Assembly (NCBI RefSeq): GCF_023558375.1
Contig: NZ_CP083761.1
Coordinates: 1,229,001 to 1,293,000, forward strand
Length of the DNA stretch: 64,000 nucleotides
DNA from: Chroococcidiopsis sp. CCMEE 29
Lineage (GTDB): Bacteria; Cyanobacteriota; Cyanobacteriia; Cyanobacteriales; Chroococcidiopsidaceae
Direction: 5' to 3'
Positions 1 to 9,052 of the stretch are shown piece by piece (position 1 is the first letter of the stretch; each line of letters opens with the position of its first letter). The notes below the pieces were generated by a model. That model was not told the DNA's origin. It made no database searches and saw nothing but the letters and a program-made list of their open reading frames with translations. Made by a program: the position numbers and the translations under genes.

Positions 1-69
1 TGGGGTTCTTCGTTGAGGAAAGTATTGTCAATAAGGGTGCCAACAAGAGAGCATCTAGCTTAGAGGTAG

Positions 70-216
70 ATCAGCCAAAACTTGCCAATAGCAAAGGTTT
101 CAGAGGTCTTGTCACCCCCTCACAGCGGTGGCTTACCCGGATTATTTGCCCTCTGGGCTGTTGTGCGATTAATCGCTCTGTTGCCCCTGGTCTTTGTCGG
201 AGAGCCACGCAGTTAG
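70..216 (+). pseudogene. MFS transporter C-terminal remnant
   Basis: Open frame after a stop at 67-69 with no usable start codon. The last 30 residues read GGLPGLFALWAVVRLIALLP then LVFVGEPRS and stop. This aligns without gaps to the C-terminus of the intact MFS gene that follows (GGLLGVFVLSGVLRTAALLP, LVFVQEQGS). Upstream of about residue 15 the similarity fades. I read it as the tail of a second, paralogous MFS gene that was degraded or rearranged. The body of that gene may lie beyond the left edge of the window, but the stop at 67 shows it is not continuous with this tail. Confidence 0.6.
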
Positions 217-423
217 TCAGTAGTTAAGGGAATGCAAAATCTCCTCAGCTTTAAGTCTTGGCTTGTGCCAGTCTAAGAAGCAGGAGTCCCAGATTCTGCA
301 GAATAAAGCTTAGGGGCATTGACCGGAGGATATATGTTAGCTCTGCCCCTTCTGGCATACAGTACTGAAGCGTGGAAATTGCAGTCGTCAATTAAGCTGG
401 GCCCGAGGTAATCTCCTTGATTC

Positions 424-2040
424 ATGCTTTTTTTAGAGGGATTGGTGTTTTTCCAATTCCTTAACCTGCTAATAACCTCTCATTCCTCGACGTTTCAAAA
501 AGATTGTCCAATAGGCTGGTACGCGCCTTCTGACCTCCAAATGAAACCAGCAATCAAGCCCGCGTTAACTCTTTTTAAATATTGGCTATTCAGCATGTTC
601 AAGGAAGTAGAAGACGAAAGCTTACTAGAAAAGATCCCTCTCCCCATTCAGGAGACCCCAGAGGATAGGGCATTAACAGAGACGATACTTCTGCCAACAA
701 ATCTGCCTGTTAAACTTTCCAAGCCGCAAATTCGGACAAGCCTCAGGGCATTAACTCTTGAGAGTGTCTTCGCTGCGGTTTTTTACACTATCATTGGCTC
801 AGCGTTGCTGAGTAATTTCTTGCTGGAGCTGGGTGCCGGTCCAGTGGAAATTGGTCTGCTCGCCTCTATTCCTCAGCTGGTGAATCTGCTCCAACTGCTG
901 GGAGCCTATCTGGTAGACCGAAGTACTAGCTTCAACTGGTATTGCATGAGCATTTTCATCCCGGCGCGGCTACTGTGGGTGATCCTCGTGCCAGCGATTT
1001 GGTTGGTCAGCTCATCTAACCATATCACTGGGCACCAAGTGGTGCTGTTGACATTGGGAATTATGTTGGTGGCTAATATCATTGAAGCTTTCGCCCGTGC
1101 TGCCTGGATGAGCTGGACGGCTGTGTTAGTACCTGGGCGGTTGCGGGGGCGGTATTTTGGCTTTCGCAATAGTGTTCTCAGTTTGACGAATCTCATCGGT
1201 GTGCCACTGCTAGGTCTAGCAGTATCGGTCTGGCCTAGTGGAACGCTCCAAGGCTACGGTGCGATCTTGGTTCTAGGAATTGTGCTTGGGCTACTTAGTC
1301 AGGGCTGTCAGTTCTGGATGACCGATGTGAACCCGCAGCTTTTAAAAGTCGTGGGTTCAGAGACACCCCAACCATACCGCAGCGGGATACATCTTCGCTT
1401 CCTCAATGATCCCAATTTTTTGAAGTTACTGCTTTACCTTGCCATCTGGTGCTTTGCCGTTAACGTCAGTGCTCCCTTCTTTAACCTCTACATGCTGGAT
1501 GACCTGGATATAGATGTCAGCTTGGTAACGATCTATAACGGCTTAGGAGCTGGTGCTAACATGCTGCTGCTAGTTTTCTGGGGCAAACTGTCTGACCGGA
1601 TTGGGAATCGCCCGATCCTGTTATTAGTGGGAGTTTTGGTAGCGGCGACGCCTCTGTTGTGGCTAATAGCTGGAAATGATGCAATTTCCGTTTGGGTCTG
1701 GTTACCCTTCTTGCACGTGCTGGGCTCTGGGACGTGGGCAGCCATAGACCTGTGTACCAACAATCTGATGATGGGAGTGGCACCAGTGACTAATCAGTCC
1801 ACTTACTTCGCGATCGCAGGGGCGGTTGCTGGTGTCACTGGAGCAACGGGAATCACTGTTGGTAGCTTTCTCGCGACTCTGCCTGGTGCCGGCGGCTTAC
1901 TGGGAGTGTTTGTTCTCTCAGGCGTCCTACGGACCGCTGCTCTCCTGCCCTTGGTTTTTGTTCAGGAGCAGGGCTCTGTGCCTCTGGGTCAGGTTTGGCG
2001 AGTCCTATTCCCAGTCAAGCAGCAAAGAGTGCCGATTTAA
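424..2040 (+). CDS. MFS family transporter
   Basis: Integral inner-membrane protein of 538 residues with about 12 hydrophobic segments and a long N-terminal extension of roughly 95 polar residues. The first membrane helix starts at about residue 115 (FAAVFYTIIGSALLSNFLLE), followed by a short loop and LLASIPQLVNLLQLLGAYLVDR, typical of the major facilitator superfamily. A loop between the two halves ends at about residue 330, and GKLSDRIGNRP near residue 390 is the MFS cytoplasmic-loop motif. Substrate is not deducible. The start is uncertain: in-frame ATGs at 541 and 595 would remove the unusual N-terminal stretch, and no start has a clear Shine-Dalgarno. A remnant of a paralogue lies just upstream. 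Confidence 0.8.
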   Translation: MLFLEGLVFFQFLNLLITSHSSTFQKDCPIGWYAPSDLQMKPAIKPALTLFKYWLFSMFKEVEDESLLEKIPLPIQETPEDRALTETILLPTNLPVKLSKPQIRTSLRALTLESVFAAVFYTIIGSALLSNFLLELGAGPVEIGLLASIPQLVNLLQLLGAYLVDRSTSFNWYCMSIFIPARLLWVILVPAIWLVSSSNHITGHQVVLLTLGIMLVANIIEAFARAAWMSWTAVLVPGRLRGRYFGFRNSVLSLTNLIGVPLLGLAVSVWPSGTLQGYGAILVLGIVLGLLSQGCQFWMTDVNPQLLKVVGSETPQPYRSGIHLRFLNDPNFLKLLLYLAIWCFAVNVSAPFFNLYMLDDLDIDVSLVTIYNGLGAGANMLLLVFWGKLSDRIGNRPILLLVGVLVAATPLLWLIAGNDAISVWVWLPFLHVLGSGTWAAIDLCTNNLMMGVAPVTNQSTYFAIAGAVAGVTGATGITVGSFLATLPGAGGLLGVFVLSGVLRTAALLPLVFVQEQGSVPLGQVWRVLFPVKQQRVPI

Positions 2041-2056
2041 CAATCAATATTGAAGA

Positions 2057-2079
2057 CCACCAAATCAAAGATTTGGTGG
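2057..2079. terminator. Hairpin between convergent MFS and KAP genes
   Basis: Perfect 10-bp stem CCACCAAATC / GATTTGGTGG with an AAA loop, between two convergent genes. There is no good T-run on either strand, so it may be a Rho-independent terminator of weak type or only a palindromic repeat. Confidence 0.4.
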
Positions 2080-2180
2080 GGGACAACAGACCCAAATACT
2101 CGTCATCCACACCAAGGTTTGAGAGCTTTGTCCCTATTATACTTTGTCCAGAGTGATTGAAGAAAGCTAGCATCAATCAG

Positions 2181-4367
2181 CTACTCACTTCCTGGCTCTG
2201 GAGTCAGTTCATCTGGCTCTGTGCCTTGTCTTAGGTCATACGCTTGGATGAACTGTGCGATCGCAGTTTTTTGAGTTTCTGTTAACTCACTCTTTTCATT
2301 AAGGCTTCTAATCCGGTCAACGATTAAAGATGTTTCAAGATAGGGCTCAAACGAATTGAGGTTGAGGCTGTAACCTGTTCTTTGCATTCCCTTCGAGCCA
2401 TCCTTACTCAAGTCTTTTTGCAGGAACTTCTCTAAGAAATTAACCAACTCCTCGTCGTTGTTGATAATCTCTTGAATCCATTGTTTAGCTTCTTCTCCTG
2501 CCCAAGTTTGCCAACAGGATAAGATTTCAGGTAGTTTTGGGGCTTTTAGTAAGGAGCTTTGCTGTGCAGCTTCTCGTACTCGCTTTAAGGCTATTGCTTT
2601 AAGCTCCTCAAAATGTTCTCCCCTTAGGAGCCATTCTTCTGGTGGGTCGAACCAGTCTGCTCCATACTGACCTTGTTCCTGACTCAAAGTTAGCACTTGG
2701 TGAACAATGACTGATAAGGCGTTACCTTTGGACATCGCCTCTTTCAACGTATCAAACCGAGCTTGTTTGTCGAGCCGACGCAACAACTGCGAAACAATAC
2801 GCTCAATTCTCATATCATTGCCAAAATCAAACATGCCATACGGCTCGTCTTCAGGATATAAAAGACAATCGCCTACATCAAAAAAAGCTTGCACAATTGA
2901 GGGAATGCAATTGGCAGAAATTTCTTTTTCAGTATAATCTTCAAGCTGCTCAAGAAAAACCCAAACTTGGGTTGTGCCATCAGAGCGCTTTTGGGAGCCA
3001 AGCTCTATAAGATTTTCCCCAAATGCCTTTACATCTTGTGCTAAGGCTAAAATTGCTCTTGTCTGGGTCTCAGAAAATTCACCTTGTGTCAACACCAGAC
3101 AAAAATAGTTGGGAAATACTTCTAAGCTACATATACGCAACTGCTTACGCCATGTAGATTCGCGTTTAGCATTGTAATAAGTATTGTACCAAACGGCTTC
3201 TAACTTAGGAAAAAGGTGCATTAGCAACCGTTTGACCGATTCTTTATCCCGATCTTGCAATTGAGCCAACCAGGAATTGTGAAAACTTTTAAGTTCATCT
3301 ATTGTAGGAATTAGAACATCTTCAGCCGAGTGTCCTGCAAAAAATCGAGGATTTTTCCGGATGATGTCATAAGTCATTGGGTGAAAGACTCGTAGTGTCT
3401 CAATGGCAATGAAATCAACCGGATTTACTTCACCTTTCACTGCTGGGTAGGTTACAGTTAAGATATTGGTTAAGCGAGCAATGTCGCGGGGATTGGTAAT
3501 AAAATAATCTATCCCTTGATAGTAAACGTTACCCCAGTAGCTTTGCTTAAACAGCTGCTTTGGTGTGTCAACAAATACGGCATTAAGTTTTTCAAAAAGT
3601 AATCGGCGCAGTAAGATTCTATCTGGAAGAGGTAACTCAAAAGGGACCTGAACAAACTTCTGTAGGTAAAGTTCCCCAGTTAAACCTTGTGCATCTCCAA
3701 GTTTTTCGATGACAACTTCCCGATCAAAAACTAGAAAGTAGACAACATTATTAAAATTTGGAATTGCTGCGATTAGGTGAAACAACTGTTTAATATCTTC
3801 AGCGGCAAGCTGATCGATATCGTCAATAGTTATCACTATACGCGGATGTGTATCTGCGAGCTTATCTTCAAGTTCTTCTTTTAATTCTGAGCTATCCTTT
3901 TGCTGAGGGTCAAATAATTTTACTAATGCCTTACCAGTTTGAGCATAAGGAATAGGAATTTCAGAAACAGCTTTAACTAAATTAGCTATGCGAGCTCTAA
4001 AGCCCTCGGGTACAGCTTTCAATTGGCTTAAACTAATTTGTAATTGATTAATAAAGCGCTTTGTGATATCTCCATCGCTAGAAAGTAACCAAGGATTAAA
4101 ATGGACAATAATTGGCTGCTCATCTTCTGGTTTTTGCTGTAGATAATACGTAAGAAAGTTCAAAAGTGTCGATTTGCCGAACCCCCAGGGACCATAAACC
4201 GCAATAACGAATCCTCCAGGGAAGTTCATTTGATAAATACTGTCTGCTAGATGTTTGGCGAAACGTGAATGCCCTAATCGGTCTTGTTGCGGTTCAATTA
4301 AGGGTTGGTTTGTTGATAAGCGCTCAAATTTTTCGTCGACTTGTAAATTACTCTTTGCTTGTGTCAT
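2181..4367 (-). CDS. KAP family P-loop NTPase
   Basis: Protein of 728 residues belonging to the KAP family of STAND-related P-loop NTPases. Visible motifs are Walker A GPWGFGKS at residues 59-66, the family-specific HFNPW at 89-93, Walker B RIVITIDDID at 176-185, and FLVFDREVV at 211-219 (sensor region). Many KAP proteins have transmembrane helices inserted between Walker A and B. Here that segment (94-175) is short and polar, so this copy looks soluble. The C-terminal 450 residues are helical with no domain I recognise. KAP NTPases are associated with phage-exclusion systems (PifA of plasmid F), so a defence role is possible but inferred. The gene is more AT-rich than its neighbours and lies next to an IS remnant, which suggests acquisition. 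No partner gene is adjacent in the same orientation. Confidence 0.85.
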   Translation of the reverse strand: MTQAKSNLQVDEKFERLSTNQPLIEPQQDRLGHSRFAKHLADSIYQMNFPGGFVIAVYGPWGFGKSTLLNFLTYYLQQKPEDEQPIIVHFNPWLLSSDGDITKRFINQLQISLSQLKAVPEGFRARIANLVKAVSEIPIPYAQTGKALVKLFDPQQKDSSELKEELEDKLADTHPRIVITIDDIDQLAAEDIKQLFHLIAAIPNFNNVVYFLVFDREVVIEKLGDAQGLTGELYLQKFVQVPFELPLPDRILLRRLLFEKLNAVFVDTPKQLFKQSYWGNVYYQGIDYFITNPRDIARLTNILTVTYPAVKGEVNPVDFIAIETLRVFHPMTYDIIRKNPRFFAGHSAEDVLIPTIDELKSFHNSWLAQLQDRDKESVKRLLMHLFPKLEAVWYNTYYNAKRESTWRKQLRICSLEVFPNYFCLVLTQGEFSETQTRAILALAQDVKAFGENLIELGSQKRSDGTTQVWVFLEQLEDYTEKEISANCIPSIVQAFFDVGDCLLYPEDEPYGMFDFGNDMRIERIVSQLLRRLDKQARFDTLKEAMSKGNALSVIVHQVLTLSQEQGQYGADWFDPPEEWLLRGEHFEELKAIALKRVREAAQQSSLLKAPKLPEILSCWQTWAGEEAKQWIQEIINNDEELVNFLEKFLQKDLSKDGSKGMQRTGYSLNLNSFEPYLETSLIVDRIRSLNEKSELTETQKTAIAQFIQAYDLRQGTEPDELTPEPGSE

Positions 4368-4403
4368 ACAGCTTGCTGCTTCACTTCTCGATTCCGCCCA
4401 GGA

Positions 4404-4547
4404 TTAAGCTAAGTTCAAGCTGAAGGTCTGATCCGGGCATTCCGGTTCCAGACAACGGAAGCGTTGCTTACCGTTGGTTTATTTTCCATGCCTAACCACT
4501 TCACTACTTTGGCAATGGGGACAACGGAGTGCGATTAAAACACCCAT
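4404..4547 (-). pseudogene. Decayed IS1-type InsA zinc-ribbon fragment
   Basis: Minus-strand frame starting with ATG at 4547. It reads MGVLIALRCPHCQSSEVVRH then GK, an in-frame TAA at codon 23, then TNGKQRFRCLEPECPDQTFS and a final stop. The CPHC and C-x4-C pairs and the GKQRFRC block match the zinc-ribbon N-terminal protein of IS1-family elements. Translation stops inside the motif, no catalytic part follows, and the KAP gene begins 37 bp downstream, so it is a truncated dead relic. Too short to be caught by an ORF-length cutoff. Confidence 0.6.
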
Positions 4548-4609
4548 ATTAGACTAGCCTGCTCCTTAAGCTTTACTCCTAGCCTATCCACAAATCAACA
4601 ACATTACCA

Positions 4610-6343
4610 TCAATTGAAATGGAAGAAGATACCACCTTTGAGAAATCTTGTCTCGCTGCCGTAACTACTAATGGTTAGCGATCGCAAATTGCTGAAAAAC
4701 GGTTTTCCGGCAACTTCCAGCAGCTTTAGAATCGGCAGTTGGCGCTCTAGAATATTCTGAGTCTCTCTCCAGCCCAAATACACATAGCCCTCATTCGGTC
4801 GAGGGATGGCATTAATACTCGATTGAAACTCGGAACTGTCAATTAAGGAGCCGATGTTGGGAGCTTTGAGCGCTTCATCCATTGCCTCAACTGAGGTGGT
4901 GAAAATTTCATAGTTCCCTACTGCGGTATGCACGCCCTCAACTTTTGCCTTGAGCGTGATTGAGGCTTGATCTGAATCTGAGGAGCTAATAGGAGCGGTT
5001 GTTAACTGCGTCCAAGCAGAGATTTGTTGTTTTTCCAGAGGCAACCTAGTAATGCTAAGTCCCTTGGTAGCAGCGATCGCGTCCAGACGGGAAAGTCCCT
5101 GCTCAGCAGCGTCCGATTTCTCCGCCACAAAAATCCAATCGGCAGCGGTTTGATCGGCACGGGGTAATAGCCCTACGGCGTATTCTCCTTGTACCCAGCT
5201 AAAAATATCCTGTTCTAGATCTACACCCCAGCGCGTCTGAAGCTCTGCCAGTGGTTGCTTGACTAGTCGCGAGAGCGCGTCACTCCCTGAACCGGATATT
5301 TCTGATGCAACTTGTGTCCACAGTTGATTCAAATCGCTATCTTCTAGATGGCTCAAATCAGATCCGGAAATCGAAAAGCCTGTTGCAGCTGGAAGGTACT
5401 GTAACGCCTTAACAGGTTGAGACAAGTTCGGTGCAGAAGGAGCAATTTCTTGCTCAGGTGCTGCGATTAATGTTGTTTCAGCCAGCAATCCTTGGCGGTT
5501 CAATTCCAAGCCAATAATTTGGCTTTCATACGTTTGAGCGATTGGTTCATTTCCTAGCCATGTACCTAAATTGGGAAGATTTAGAAAAGCCAAACCAATC
5601 CGACGCGGAGGCAACAGAGTAAGGGCTTGCTGATATTGGTTGGAACTAGTCAAGCTCAGATCGGGAGCTTGAACATTATTGATGGCATCCCGTAGTACCT
5701 TGGGATGATTGGCAAATAGGACGAAACGATCGCCTACAACTGCAGCGGAAAAATAGTTTTGAGTTGAAGCAGCTGATGGCTGAGTGCTGAGTGCTGAAGA
5801 CCGATTATCATAGACCAGATTCACACCTTTATACTGTTCAAAAGCCAAATCTGTAACAGCGATCGCTCGCTTGGAGAACAATAACTGGAGGAACTCGCGG
5901 CTCTTGTCTGGATCTTTAGTCGTAAGCGCCATCAGATATCCCGGTTGCCGCCCGTTCTGAGCCTCACGGTCAATGTCTATGCTAGTGACAGCTAGGGTAA
6001 TTTCATCTCCTAACCAGGGTTGGACATCCCGCCGATAGTTCAGATCAGTGTTAGCCAACAAGCTAGTTTTCAGCTGGTTTAGTTCGCTGCGCGATCGCCG
6101 CCGTTCTCCAGGACAAGTCACTAATTGCCGCAACGACTCTAGGCGGTCTGGATTCACCAGCATTGATACCATAACCGGTGCCTGTTTCGACACGAATATG
6201 GCTGCTGCTGGGGTTGTCTGGCTCCCACCGCGAAGCAGAGTGAGTGGACTCTGGGAGATTAACCAGTAATAGCCACTGATCCCAATCAACAGCAGCACCA
6301 CTACAGCCGCTGCCAGAGGATAGAAGAATGAGCGTCGCTTCAT
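4610..6343 (-). CDS. DUF3352 domain-containing membrane-anchored protein
   Basis: Conserved cyanobacterial protein of 577 residues. It has a short basic N-terminus (MKRRSF) followed by one hydrophobic segment (residues 8-29), consistent with an uncleaved signal anchor and a large periplasmic or lumenal domain. The body matches the DUF3352 family pattern (TTPAAAIFVSKQAPVMVSML near residue 45, then alternating strands and helices). No catalytic motif is visible and function is unknown. It lies alone on the minus strand, divergent from the rhodanese gene. Confidence 0.75.
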   Translation of the reverse strand: MKRRSFFYPLAAAVVVLLLIGISGYYWLISQSPLTLLRGGSQTTPAAAIFVSKQAPVMVSMLVNPDRLESLRQLVTCPGERRRSRSELNQLKTSLLANTDLNYRRDVQPWLGDEITLAVTSIDIDREAQNGRQPGYLMALTTKDPDKSREFLQLLFSKRAIAVTDLAFEQYKGVNLVYDNRSSALSTQPSAASTQNYFSAAVVGDRFVLFANHPKVLRDAINNVQAPDLSLTSSNQYQQALTLLPPRRIGLAFLNLPNLGTWLGNEPIAQTYESQIIGLELNRQGLLAETTLIAAPEQEIAPSAPNLSQPVKALQYLPAATGFSISGSDLSHLEDSDLNQLWTQVASEISGSGSDALSRLVKQPLAELQTRWGVDLEQDIFSWVQGEYAVGLLPRADQTAADWIFVAEKSDAAEQGLSRLDAIAATKGLSITRLPLEKQQISAWTQLTTAPISSSDSDQASITLKAKVEGVHTAVGNYEIFTTSVEAMDEALKAPNIGSLIDSSEFQSSINAIPRPNEGYVYLGWRETQNILERQLPILKLLEVAGKPFFSNLRSLTISSYGSETRFLKGGIFFHFN

Positions 6344-6522
6344 AGTTGTTTACAAAGATCCCAGAAGACTATATTGCATTACCGCATTCCAAGTTAACAA
6401 CAAGCCACTGTTCAACTTCCTGGTTCAGGAGTTAGAGAAAAGACAGAGGAATGCTAAAACTAAGTCTAGTAACCTACAATATCAGGAAATTTTACAGCCT
6501 AGGGTCTAGTTCTTTTCCCTCG

Positions 6523-6542
6523 CCCCTCACCCCTCACCCCTC
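6523..6542. repeat. Heptamer tandem repeat (CCCCTCA)n
   Basis: Nearly three CCCCTCA units ending 5 bp before the ATG of the rhodanese gene. It occupies the position where a Shine-Dalgarno would be expected. Same repeat class as those at 47932-47970 and 52871-52984. Confidence 0.75.
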
Positions 6543-6547
6543 TTGAG

Positions 6548-6910
6548 ATGTCTACTCAATTTTTCGGTCAACCCATTGCCCAAATTAGTGTTGAGGAACT
6601 TGCTCTTTGTTTACAATCAGGTTCCAAAGAGAATTTACAGTTGGTAGATGTGCGCGAACCTGAAGAAGTGGCGATCGCTCGGATCGAAGGCTTTGGCATT
6701 TTACCTTTAAGTCAATTTGCTGAGTGGGCTGACTCTATCCCCACCCGCTTTGATCCGCATGCTGAGACAATCATCATGTGTCACCACGGCATCCGTTCCG
6801 CGCAGATGTGTCAGTGGTTAAGCCATCAGGGATTCACGAACGTTAAAAATCTGGCTGGGGGAATCGATGCCTACTCTACCCTGGTTGATCCAACAATTCC
6901 TAGATATTAG
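6548..6910 (+). CDS. Rhodanese-like domain protein
   Basis: Single rhodanese domain of 120 residues. LVDVREPEEV at 32-41 is the conserved CH2A-like motif and the active-site loop is CHHGIRS at 78-84, with Cys78 as the expected persulfide carrier. A six-residue loop after the cysteine fits a sulfurtransferase rather than a Cdc25-type phosphatase, which has seven. No signal peptide, so cytoplasmic. The start ATG has a heptamer repeat instead of a Shine-Dalgarno. The physiological sulfur acceptor cannot be told from context. Confidence 0.85.
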   Translation: MSTQFFGQPIAQISVEELALCLQSGSKENLQLVDVREPEEVAIARIEGFGILPLSQFAEWADSIPTRFDPHAETIIMCHHGIRSAQMCQWLSHQGFTNVKNLAGGIDAYSTLVDPTIPRY

Positions 6911-7266
6911 GAGCAGGGGGAGCAGGGGACGCAGGGGGAGCAGGGGGAGCAGAATGATTAGACTGCTCCTAGGGAAATCGAGTTAAATGTGCAACAGCTT
7001 AGCAGCTAAAAGCTTTTGGTAAAAATTGCTACTGGCGCTCAGTAAAAATTCAAGGTATAATCGGGAGTTAACCTCAGAGGTTGAATTTCTTTTTGGAGTA
7101 GCCCTAAGGAGCACCTGCGGGTTGATCGTTAAATTAAATACTACTGTCGCTCAGGCGAAAACAGTGCTTAATTTGTTAACTTAAGTATAAGTAAAATTAA
7201 TATTTTTCATAAACTACATTCACAGTTTTAAAACCAGATAAAACTTCTCATCGGTTTTAATCGGCT
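6911..7266. other. Intergenic region: GGGGAGCA repeats and hrcA leader
   Basis: Positions 6912-6952 are four degenerate copies of a GGGGAGCAG unit, a dispersed motif also present near 26151, 47868 and (as its complement) 40870 and 52160. The rest is AT-rich and precedes hrcA. A TATAAT-like hexamer near 7055 could be a -10 element, giving a leader of about 200 nt. I looked for the CIRCE operator (TTAGCACTC-N9-GAGTGCTAA) and did not find it. No ORF. Confidence 0.6.
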
Positions 7267-8340
7267 ATGCAAGTGCAGCTTACTAATCGACAACAGCACA
7301 TACTTTGGGCAACGGTGCGGCACTACATTGCTACCGCAGAGCCAGTAGGTTCAAAAGCTCTGGTTGAAGAGTACAACCTTCAAGTCAGCCCAGCCACGAT
7401 TCGCAACGCGATGGGCGTGTTAGAAAAAGCTGGTTTGCTCTATCAACCTCATACTTCTGCTGGACGAGTTCCCTCAGACTCTGGCTACCGAACTTATGTA
7501 GATCAACTGATTACACCTTCCGATATTCTGATGCGAGTGGAGCATGTACTCCAAGAGCGACTGAGATGGGACGATTGGAGCCTAGAAGCATTGCTGCAAG
7601 GAGCAGCGCAGATCCTGGCTACTGTCAGTGGCTGCATCACTATGATTACAATGCCTCAAACCAATACGGCTCGCTTACGACATTTGCAACTGATCCAGAT
7701 TGAGCCAGGACAGGTGATGACGATCATCGTCACAGATGCCTACGAGACGCAATCAGCGTTGATGGAGTTGCCTAAGTTCGCTGATGAAACGCCACCCGAT
7801 CCAGAAGTGGTTGAGCGGGAATTGCAAATTCTCTCAAACTTTTTGAACAGTCAGCTACGGGGGCGATCGCTTTCTGAATTAGCTGGACTGGACTGGACTC
7901 AATTAGATCGAGAATTCCAAAGTTATGGGGATTTCTTAAAAACCTTTTTGGCAGACTTATCCCGTCGCACTCAGTCGCCAGCTACCACGCAAATCATGGT
8001 TCGCGGCGTTGCAGAGGTGTTGCGCCAGCCGGAATTCTCCGAGTTGCAGCAAGTGCAAACAATTATCCACCTATTGGAAGAAGAGCAAGACCAGCTGTGG
8101 CCTTTAATCTTTGAAGAGCCAGAGTTAGAGGATAAAGCAGGGAGAAGAGTGACAATTCGGATTGGCTCAGAAAACTTATTAGAACCGATAAGAACCTGCA
8201 CATTAATTTCTTCCACCTATCGGCGGGGTTCAGTTCCTGTAGGGAGTGTCGGGGTACTAGGACCAACACGGATGGATTATGAAACTGCGATCGCTGTGGT
8301 GGAAGCATCTGCCGATTACCTATCAGCAGCCTTGAGTTAA
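7267..8340 (+). CDS. hrcA: Heat-inducible transcription repressor HrcA
   Basis: Winged-helix repressor of 357 residues. In bacteria with the CIRCE system it binds that operator upstream of chaperone genes, and in cyanobacteria it controls groESL. The N-terminus [28 protein letters not shown] and [20 protein letters not shown] (split here at natural motif edges) is the HrcA winged helix, followed by [14 protein letters not shown]. The C-terminal GAF-like domain ends with [18 protein letters not shown], a strong family signature. Length is normal for the family. It is not next to grpE or dnaK, and the following gene begins 12 bp downstream, suggesting co-transcription with the membrane proteins. 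Confidence 0.95.
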   Translation: MQVQLTNRQQHILWATVRHYIATAEPVGSKALVEEYNLQVSPATIRNAMGVLEKAGLLYQPHTSAGRVPSDSGYRTYVDQLITPSDILMRVEHVLQERLRWDDWSLEALLQGAAQILATVSGCITMITMPQTNTARLRHLQLIQIEPGQVMTIIVTDAYETQSALMELPKFADETPPDPEVVERELQILSNFLNSQLRGRSLSELAGLDWTQLDREFQSYGDFLKTFLADLSRRTQSPATTQIMVRGVAEVLRQPEFSELQQVQTIIHLLEEEQDQLWPLIFEEPELEDKAGRRVTIRIGSENLLEPIRTCTLISSTYRRGSVPVGSVGVLGPTRMDYETAIAVVEASADYLSAALS

Positions 8341-8352
8341 TTAGCAAGAATC

Positions 8353-9030
8353 ATGTTCAGAAAAATTGGATTTGCCGCACTGTGGGTGGGTTTTATCGCC
8401 TATGCGACGCTCCTAGCTCCTCCTAATCACCCCCATACATTTGAGTTGATTAAAAATCTTTCAATTGGTGAGTGGGATGGCATCAACCCCATAGTGGTGG
8501 CTCTATTCTACATCATGGGGATCTGGCCGATTATCTACAGCTGCTTGCTGTTTATTGATGGGAGGGCGCAAAAAATCCCAGCTTGGCCTTTTGCCGCTTT
8601 ATCCTTTGGTGTAGGTGCGTTTGCTCTATTGCCGTATTTGGCTTTACGAGAACCAAATACAGAATTCCCAGGGAAAAAGAATGCCTTGCTGAAGCTGTTA
8701 GATTCTCGCTTGACTGGTGTTGTTGTCAGTATAGGTGCGATCGCTTTAGTCGCCTATGGCTTACAAAATGGAGATTGGCAGGATTTTGCCCAACAGTGGC
8801 AAACCAGCCGGTTCATCCATGTGATGAGCTTAGATTTTTGCCTACTTTGTTTATTGTTCCCAGCACTATTGGGAGATGATATGGCGCGGCGAGGATTGAA
8901 AAATCCTCAGTTGTTTTGGTTGACTGCATTGATACCGCTGTTTGGTCCTTCGATTTATCTTTGTCTACGTCCACCTTTACCAAAAGCCAGTATGGAAGCA
9001 GCATCCAGTCAGCAACCAGCACCGAATTAA
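8353..9030 (+). CDS. Multi-pass membrane protein, tandem paralogue 1
   Basis: Protein of 225 residues with about six hydrophobic segments. First of three tandem homologues sharing the layout RKIG-ALW-GFIAY-LLAPP at the N-terminus, GIWPIIYSCLLFIDGR around residue 55, PYLALRE-N-EFPGKK around 95, LLDSR-TG around 115, LLGDDMARRGLKN around 175 and PLFGPSIYLCLRPPL at the C-terminus. I do not recognise a functional family. The invariant GDDMARRG loop and the RPPL end may be functional positions. It starts 12 bp after hrcA. Confidence 0.75.
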   Translation: MFRKIGFAALWVGFIAYATLLAPPNHPHTFELIKNLSIGEWDGINPIVVALFYIMGIWPIIYSCLLFIDGRAQKIPAWPFAALSFGVGAFALLPYLALREPNTEFPGKKNALLKLLDSRLTGVVVSIGAIALVAYGLQNGDWQDFAQQWQTSRFIHVMSLDFCLLCLLFPALLGDDMARRGLKNPQLFWLTALIPLFGPSIYLCLRPPLPKASMEAASSQQPAPN

Positions 9031-9052
9031 AAGCTAGATTGGACAAAATTAT

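Noticed and set aside
906-1196. Antisense open frames inside the MFS gene
   Set aside because: They run opposite to a well-supported membrane protein and have no independent motif or start signal.
6911-7266. CIRCE operator upstream of hrcA
   Set aside because: No TTAGCACTC-N9-GAGTGCTAA or close variant found in the leader.
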